Positions 5,246-8,249 of a stretch of DNA of 8,249 nt are shown here, piece after piece. Position 1 is the stretch's first letter; each line of letters starts with the position of its first letter. The stretch lies in assembly GCA_944382805.1 (NCBI GenBank), contig CALWNS010000110.1, positions 1-8,249 on the forward strand. Reading direction: 5' to 3'. Origin of the DNA: an uncultured Gemmiger sp. (GTDB lineage Bacteria > Bacillota > Clostridia > Oscillospirales > Ruminococcaceae). The notes under the pieces are model-generated. The model searched no databases and was not told where the DNA came from. It saw nothing but the letters and a program-made list of their open reading frames with translations. The position numbers were made by a program, and so were the translations under genes.

Positions 5246-6250
5246 ATGCAAACTTTTGTCAAATCGCTGGAACCAAACGGCGCGGTGCTGACCGGTTACC
5301 TGCAGGACCGCAGCCCCAAACTGCCCAATGCGGACATCCGCCCCGCGGCGCTCATCCTGCCGGGCGGCGGCTATCAATATTGCTCCGACCGGGAGGGCGA
5401 GCCGGTGGCGCTGGCCTATCTGGCCGCCGGCTACAATGCGTTTGTGCTGCGCTACACCACAGGCCCTGACTGCCCGCTGGACAAAGCGCTGGCCGACGCC
5501 CAGGCGGCGCTGGCGTATCTGCGCGCCGGGGCCGGCGAACTGCACATCGACCCGGATAAGATCGCGGCCGTTGGGTTTTCGGCCGGCGGGCATCTGGCGG
5601 CGGCGCTCGGCACCCGCAGCCGGCTGCGCCCGAACGCGCTGGTGCTGGGCTACGCGGTCACGCTGGGCGCCACTTGGGCGCCGTTTGGCCGTAAGGATGA
5701 ACCGGACCTGGGCGGCCTGGTAGACGCGGAAACGCCGCCGGCGTATATTTTTGCCACCCAGGGCGATACCCTGGTGCCGGTGGCCAACAGCCTGGCCTTT
5801 GCGCAGGCGCTGGCGGCGCAGGATATCCCGTTTTCGCTGCACATTTTCCCCACGGGCGAACACGGCCTGTCGCTGGCGCAGCCCACCACCTGCGGCGGCG
5901 AGGCCGGCCGCGTCAATGCCGAAGCGGCCGCCTGGCTGCCGGGCAGCCTGCAGTTTTTGCAAAAGCTGTGGGGCGCGCTGGGCGTGGTCGCCCCGGACGC
6001 CGAGCTGGCCGCCCAGCTGGGAGGCGGCAAGCTGGGGCTGGACGTACCTTTTAAGCGCCTGCTTAAAAACCCGGCCGCGACCGAAGTGTTGCGCCGCCGT
6101 ATGCCTGAAGTGCTGGAGGCGCTGGCGCACAACCCGCTGCTGGCCGGCGCTTCGCTGCGCCAAATGTCCAGCTTTATGCCGCAGGCCTACCCGGAAGAAT
6201 TGCTGGCATCGATCGATGCCGAGCTGGCGCAGGCCGCCGCCCGGCCGTAA
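5246..6250 (+). CDS. Alpha/beta-hydrolase esterase (acetylesterase-like) with C-terminal helical module
   Basis: A 334-residue serine hydrolase. The oxyanion-hole motif LPGGGY is at 38-43, the nucleophile elbow GFSAGG at 110-115 (Ser112), the likely acid is Asp174 in QGDTLVP, and the base is His206 in GEHG. This matches the BD-FAE/acetyl-xylan-esterase-like group, whose members remove acetyl or similar groups from carbohydrates; the real substrate cannot be read here. With no signal peptide it is cytoplasmic. After the fold ends (about 243), 90 extra residues follow, with a mostly helical unit at 263-330 (LGLDVPFKRLLKNPAATEVL, then ASLRQMSSFMPQAYPEELL). I recall similar tails at the ends of several clostridial sugar hydrolases, which suggests a mobile accessory module. 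A weak AAAGGA site precedes the ATG. It heads a three-gene operon, 17 bases from the next gene. Confidence 0.88.
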   Translation: MQTFVKSLEPNGAVLTGYLQDRSPKLPNADIRPAALILPGGGYQYCSDREGEPVALAYLAAGYNAFVLRYTTGPDCPLDKALADAQAALAYLRAGAGELHIDPDKIAAVGFSAGGHLAAALGTRSRLRPNALVLGYAVTLGATWAPFGRKDEPDLGGLVDAETPPAYIFATQGDTLVPVANSLAFAQALAAQDIPFSLHIFPTGEHGLSLAQPTTCGGEAGRVNAEAAAWLPGSLQFLQKLWGALGVVAPDAELAAQLGGGKLGLDVPFKRLLKNPAATEVLRRRMPEVLEALAHNPLLAGASLRQMSSFMPQAYPEELLASIDAELAQAAARP

Positions 6251-6267
6251 CGAAACGGAGGAGAACT

Positions 6268-6618
6268 ATGCTGTTTTTGCAGTATCCGCCCTGTTCCACC
6301 TGCCAGAAAGCCCAAAAGTGGCTGGACGAGTACGGCGTGGCGTACACCGCGCGCCATATCAAAGAAGAAAACCCGACCTACGACGAGCTGAAAGCCTGGT
6401 ATGAGGCCAGCGGCCTGCCGCTCAAGCGGTTTTTTAATACGAGCGGCCTGGCGTATAAGGCGCTGCAGCTCAAGGATAAGCTGCCGGCCATGAGCGATGA
6501 AGAACAGCTGCGCCTGCTGGCCACCGACGGTATGCTGGTCAAGCGGCCGATCCTGGTCGCCGGCGGGAAGATCCTGGTCGGTTTCCGCCCGGCCGAGTGG
6601 GAGCAGGCGCTGCTATAA
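6268..6618 (+). CDS. YusI/YffB-type ArsC-Spx superfamily thioredoxin-fold protein
   Basis: A 116-residue thioredoxin-fold protein with the redox CXXC at Cys9-Cys12 (CSTCQKAQKWLDEYG), then FFNTSGLAYK at 55-64 and the conserved VKRPILV at 91-97, the Arg-Pro pair of the ArsC/Spx superfamily, ending in LVGFRPAEWEQAL. It is shorter than Spx (about 131 residues) and closer in size to YusI/YffB. Databases often call such proteins arsenate reductase, but classical ArsC has a different active-site context and no arsenic genes are nearby, so a general thiol redox role is more likely. GGAGGAG lies a few bases before the ATG. It is co-transcribed with the esterase and the following small gene. Confidence 0.88.
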   Translation: MLFLQYPPCSTCQKAQKWLDEYGVAYTARHIKEENPTYDELKAWYEASGLPLKRFFNTSGLAYKALQLKDKLPAMSDEEQLRLLATDGMLVKRPILVAGGKILVGFRPAEWEQALL

Positions 6619-6638
6619 GAAAAAAGGAGGGAGCAGGT

Positions 6639-6851
6639 ATGCTGTTTTCGCGCCGCCCGCCCAAGTGCCAGGCGCCGCCCGCGGGCCTGGGGAAAGACGA
6701 TATCCGCACACAGAGCAGTATCTGCACGGGGGAGACAACGGTCGGATTCCTGGACCCCAAAACCGGAAAGCTGCTGCAGGCGGTGGTCGTGCGCACGCCG
6801 CAGGACCTGGCGGATTTCTACCGTTCTTACGGGTTCGAGCCGCCGCAATAG
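6639..6851 (+). CDS. Small conserved-looking protein of unknown function
   Basis: A 70-residue hydrophilic protein, third in the esterase operon. A strong AAAGGAGGGAG ends just before ATG at 6639 with good spacing; the same frame is open farther upstream, but without such a site. Visible parts: a basic N-terminus (LFSRRPPK), then SSICTGETTVGFLDPKTGKL at about 26-45, a beta-like AVVVR and an amphipathic C-terminal DLADFYRSYGFE. I recall similar small clostridial proteins with an xSICTGE-x(4)-GF-x-D-x-x-TGK core, sometimes given unsupported enzyme names; I assign no function. Its two cysteines (Cys10 and Cys29) and the adjacent CXXC protein make a thiol partnership possible, but speculative. 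Confidence 0.75.
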   Translation: MLFSRRPPKCQAPPAGLGKDDIRTQSSICTGETTVGFLDPKTGKLLQAVVVRTPQDLADFYRSYGFEPPQ

Positions 6852-6853
6852 GC

Positions 6854-6876
6854 AATGGGGGCACCGCCTTTTTGCC
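6854..6876 (+). terminator. Weak terminator candidate after the esterase operon
   Basis: Just after the small gene's stop, GGGGGC-ACC-GCCTTT can form a short stem with G-T pairs, next to a run of five T (CCTTTTTG), and GCAA/TTGC may extend it. It is far weaker than the other hairpins in the window, so some read-through into the pta region is possible. Confidence 0.35.
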
Positions 6877-6907
6877 AATCTTGCGCAGTTCTTCCGCATA
6901 ACGCGCG

Positions 6908-6951
6908 AAAACTGTGCAAAACTGTGCAAAAATTGACGCGGGCCTTTGCAC
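6908..6951. repeat. Tandem 10-base repeats with an inverted copy upstream of pta
   Basis: AAAACTGTGC occurs twice in perfect tandem (6908-6917 and 6918-6927), followed by AAAAATTGACG. The core GTGCAAA (6914-6920 and 6924-6930) recurs inverted as TTTGCAC (6945-6951), which overlaps the -35 region of the pta promoter. Copies one helical turn apart upstream of and across a promoter look like a regulator binding array. Confidence 0.6.
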
Positions 6952-6973
6952 GGCGGGCGTTCGGTGTTATAAT
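6945..6973 (+). promoter_or_regulatory. Promoter of the phosphate acetyltransferase gene
   Basis: A perfect TATAAT (6968-6973) is preceded by TGT, making an extended -10. A moderate -35 TTTGCA (6945-6950) lies 17 bases upstream. Transcription should start near 6980, leaving a leader of about 43 bases. A TTGACG farther up (6933-6938) is too distant for this -10. Confidence 0.72.
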
Positions 6974-7009
6974 CAAATCAGGCAAGCACAAAGCGTGCAG
7001 CGATTTGAT
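6972..7009. repeat. Inverted repeat ATCAAATC / GATTTGAT around the pta start site
   Basis: Perfect 8-base arms, ATCAAATC (6972-6979) and GATTTGAT (7002-7009), flank a region with an inner GCAC-AAAGC-GTGC hairpin (6986-6998). The left arm overlaps the last bases of the -10 and is mostly upstream of the expected transcript start, so the outer repeat is more likely a DNA site than an RNA stem; the inner hairpin would be transcribed. GGAGG follows directly. Confidence 0.5.
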
Positions 7010-7022
7010 CGGAGGTTACAAT

Positions 7023-7988
7023 ATGGAACTCTTTGAACGCTTCGAAAACCAGCTCAAGGCAGCCCCCAAAACCATCGTGTTTACTGAAGGGCCGGACGCC
7101 CGCATCCTCAGCGCGGCCGGCCGCCTGCTGGCCGGCGGCATCCTCAAGGTCATTCTGCTCGGCGAACCGGCCGCTGTCGAACAGGCGGCGCAGGCCGGCG
7201 GGTTTGACATTACCGGTGCCGAGATCATCGACCCGGCCAATTATGCCGGCTTTGACGAGATGGTCGCCAAAATGGTGGAGCTGCGCAAAGGCAAAATGAC
7301 CGAAGAACAGTGCCGCGCCGCCATGCGCAAGGGCAACTATTTCGGCACCATGCTGGTCAAGATGGGCAAGGCGGACTGCCTGCTGGGCGGCGCGACCTAC
7401 TCCACGGCCGATACCGTGCGCCCGGCTTTGCAGCTTATCAAGTGCAAGCCCGGCGTGAAAGCGGTCAGCTCCTGCTTTATTCTGGTGCGGGGCGACGAAC
7501 AGCTCGCCATGGGCGACTGCGCCATCAACATCGACCCCAGCGAGGACGAGATCGTGGAGATCACGGTGCAGACCGCCCGCACGGCGCAGGTCTTTGGCAT
7601 CGACCCGCGCGTGGCGCTGCTGTCCTATTCCTCCAAAGGCTCCGGCAAGGGTGACAGCGTGGACAAAATGCGCAATGCGACCGCCCGCGTGCAGGCCGAC
7701 CATCCCGAACTGAAGGTGGACGGCGAACTGCAGTTCGACGCCGCCGTGGCCCCGGAAGTCGGCCAGCTCAAGGCGCCCGGCAGCGCGGTGGCCGGTTATG
7801 CCAACACCTTCATCTTCCCGGACATCAATGCCGGCAACATCGGCTACAAGATCGCCCAGCGCCTGGGCGGGTTTGAGGCTTACGGCCCCATCCTGCAGGG
7901 CCTGAATGCGCCCATCAACGATCTGTCCCGCGGCTGCAATGCTGAGGAAGTGTACAAGATGGCGCTGATCACCGCTGCCCTGATCTGA
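7023..7988 (+). CDS. pta: Phosphate acetyltransferase
   Basis: A 321-residue enzyme, the usual size of the single-domain class (about 330 residues). It interconverts acetyl-CoA plus phosphate with acetyl phosphate plus CoA, the first half of the Pta-AckA route to acetate and ATP, in the cytosol. Family motifs: VFTEGPDARIL (19-29), LGGATYSTADTVRPAL (121-136), LLSYSSKGSGKG (199-210), VDGELQFDAAVAPEVG (232-247), GYANTFIFPDINAGNIGYK (258-276), GPILQGL (288-294) and LSRGC (301-305). Ser302-Arg303 correspond to the catalytic Ser-Arg pair of the Methanosarcina enzyme. The position of its catalytic Asp appears to be Glu309 here. GGAGG seven bases before ATG at 7023 fixes the start; the frame is open for 56 more codons upstream, but those cover the promoter. 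No ackA is next to it; it is monocistronic with a strong terminator. Confidence 0.97.
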   Translation: MELFERFENQLKAAPKTIVFTEGPDARILSAAGRLLAGGILKVILLGEPAAVEQAAQAGGFDITGAEIIDPANYAGFDEMVAKMVELRKGKMTEEQCRAAMRKGNYFGTMLVKMGKADCLLGGATYSTADTVRPALQLIKCKPGVKAVSSCFILVRGDEQLAMGDCAINIDPSEDEIVEITVQTARTAQVFGIDPRVALLSYSSKGSGKGDSVDKMRNATARVQADHPELKVDGELQFDAAVAPEVGQLKAPGSAVAGYANTFIFPDINAGNIGYKIAQRLGGFEAYGPILQGLNAPINDLSRGCNAEEVYKMALITAALI

Positions 7989-8006
7989 CACAAAGGAACC
8001 GCTAAA

Positions 8007-8057
8007 AAAGCGAGGTATGCACGCCCGAACCGGGGCGCATACCTCGCTTTCTTATTT
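8007..8057. terminator. Bidirectional terminator between pta and luxS
   Basis: Long perfect arms AAAGCGAGGTATGC (8007-8020) and GCATACCTCGCTTT (8037-8050) form the stem; in an alternative pairing CGCCC (8022-8026) and GGGCG (8033-8037) extend it inward. TTTCTTATTT follows on the plus strand, and AAAAAA at 8004-8009 reads as a T run on the minus strand. It can end both pta and luxS transcripts and is the strongest hairpin in the window. Confidence 0.9.
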
Positions 8058-8076
8058 GGATCGTGTTTGGATCGTG
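8055..8076. repeat. Perfect tandem duplication of 11 bases
   Basis: TTTGGATCGTG occurs twice with no gap (8055-8065 and 8066-8076), in the short non-coding stretch between the pta terminator and the luxS stop codon. It looks like a small replication-slippage duplication. Confidence 0.75.
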
Positions 8077-8083
8077 CGGCGGC

Positions 8084-8249
8084 TTACCCGCCGTACCGCA
8101 GGTGCTCCGCATCCAGGTTTTGCAGCACCGGCACCATGGCCGCGCAGGCCGTGCGCGCAGCGGGCAGATCCATGAGCCGATAGTTGCCGCATTCTTTTTC
8201 GCTTGCGCCGGGGATGGGGCCGTCATAGCCGGCCATCCATACGAAGGCT
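8084..8249 (-). CDS. luxS: S-ribosylhomocysteine lyase LuxS, C-terminal part (5' end beyond the right edge)
   Basis: The last 54 residues before a TAA at 8084-8086 are visible. They contain IPGASEKECGNYRLMDLPAAR, which matches the LuxS C-terminal pattern (in B. subtilis, NEKQCGQAKLHDLEGAKR). The cysteine of the KECGN motif corresponds to the zinc ligand Cys126 of the B. subtilis enzyme; the HxxEH histidines would lie outside the window. LuxS splits S-ribosylhomocysteine into homocysteine and DPD, the precursor of AI-2, in the cytosol. The first visible residues (AFVWMAGYDGP) fit the strand before that motif. It is convergent with pta. Another minus-strand frame here is open from 8226 but shows no family features and would run through the terminator. 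Confidence 0.85.
   Translation of the reverse strand, partial: AFVWMAGYDGPIPGASEKECGNYRLMDLPAARTACAAMVPVLQNLDAEHLRYGG

Noticed and set aside
5228..6163. A 311-codon minus-strand frame
   Set aside because: Antisense to the esterase with its complete catalytic triad; Arg/Gln-rich with no family features.
6268..6618. Arsenate reductase (arsC)
   Set aside because: The superfamily is right, but the CSTC context, length and lack of arsenic genes point to a YusI/YffB-type redox protein.
6933..6938. TTGACG as the -35 of pta
   Set aside because: It is 29 bases from the TATAAT, too far; TTTGCA at 6945-6950 has the correct 17-base spacing.
6908..6951. A CRISPR array
   Set aside because: Only two 10-base units in direct contact plus one inverted partial copy; there are no spacers of regular length.
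6978..7991. A 337-codon minus-strand frame
   Set aside because: Fully antisense to pta, with a His/Gly/Ala-rich translation and no recognisable motif.
8002..8226. A 74-codon minus-strand frame at the right end
   Set aside because: It runs through the bidirectional terminator and is out of frame with the LuxS C-terminal motif, which fits far better.

Overview
The window looks like a chromosomal stretch of a high-GC, low-oxygen Firmicute, most likely a gut Clostridium-class organism of the Oscillospiraceae/Ruminococcaceae kind. This is inferred from strong purine-rich Shine-Dalgarno sites (AAGGAG, GGAGG) before nearly every gene, sigma-A type promoters, and a gene set typical of that group: DUF1540, DUF1294, SdpR/SdpI, a YusI-type thioredoxin-fold protein, AraC plus glycosidase, Pta and LuxS. 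Coding DNA is very GC-rich while promoters and operators are locally AT-rich. I see no tRNA, rRNA, CRISPR array, transposase or phage gene.

Layout, left to right. (1) 1-181, minus strand: 5' part of an ArsR/SdpR-type repressor gene running off the left edge, with a clear promoter and a palindromic operator. (2) 434-2338, plus strand: a cytoplasmic family 2 glycoside hydrolase. (3) 2413-3279, minus strand: an AraC-family regulator convergent with the hydrolase; the two share a strong bidirectional terminator. (4) 3401-3703, minus strand: a cysteine-rich protein with two DUF1540 repeats. (5) 3840-5142, plus strand: three genes coupled by ATGA overlaps: an SdpR-type ArsR repressor, an SdpI-family membrane protein and a DUF1294 membrane protein. 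The promoter carries an inverted repeat that fits autorepression. (6) 5246-6851, plus strand: an alpha/beta-hydrolase esterase with an extra C-terminal helical module, a YusI/Spx-like CXXC protein and a 70-residue unknown protein, behind an extended -10 promoter and a leader palindrome. (7) 7023-7988, plus strand: phosphate acetyltransferase (acetate production), with its own promoter under an array of short repeats. (8) 8084-8249, minus strand: the 3' end of luxS, convergent with pta across a strong bidirectional terminator.

The genes fit a fermentative, sugar-using commensal: a glycosidase and an esterase that could release sugars and acyl groups, Pta turning acetyl-CoA into acetyl phosphate, and LuxS in methyl-cycle recycling and AI-2 formation. 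The least ordinary part is 3401-5142. There an SdpR/SdpI-like regulator and membrane-protein pair is extended by a coupled DUF1294 gene and faces a double DUF1540 gene, while a second SdpR-like repressor with a different operator lies at the left edge. I found no evidence for a wholly new defence or mobile system; the novelty is in small operons, uncharacterised domains and regulatory DNA.
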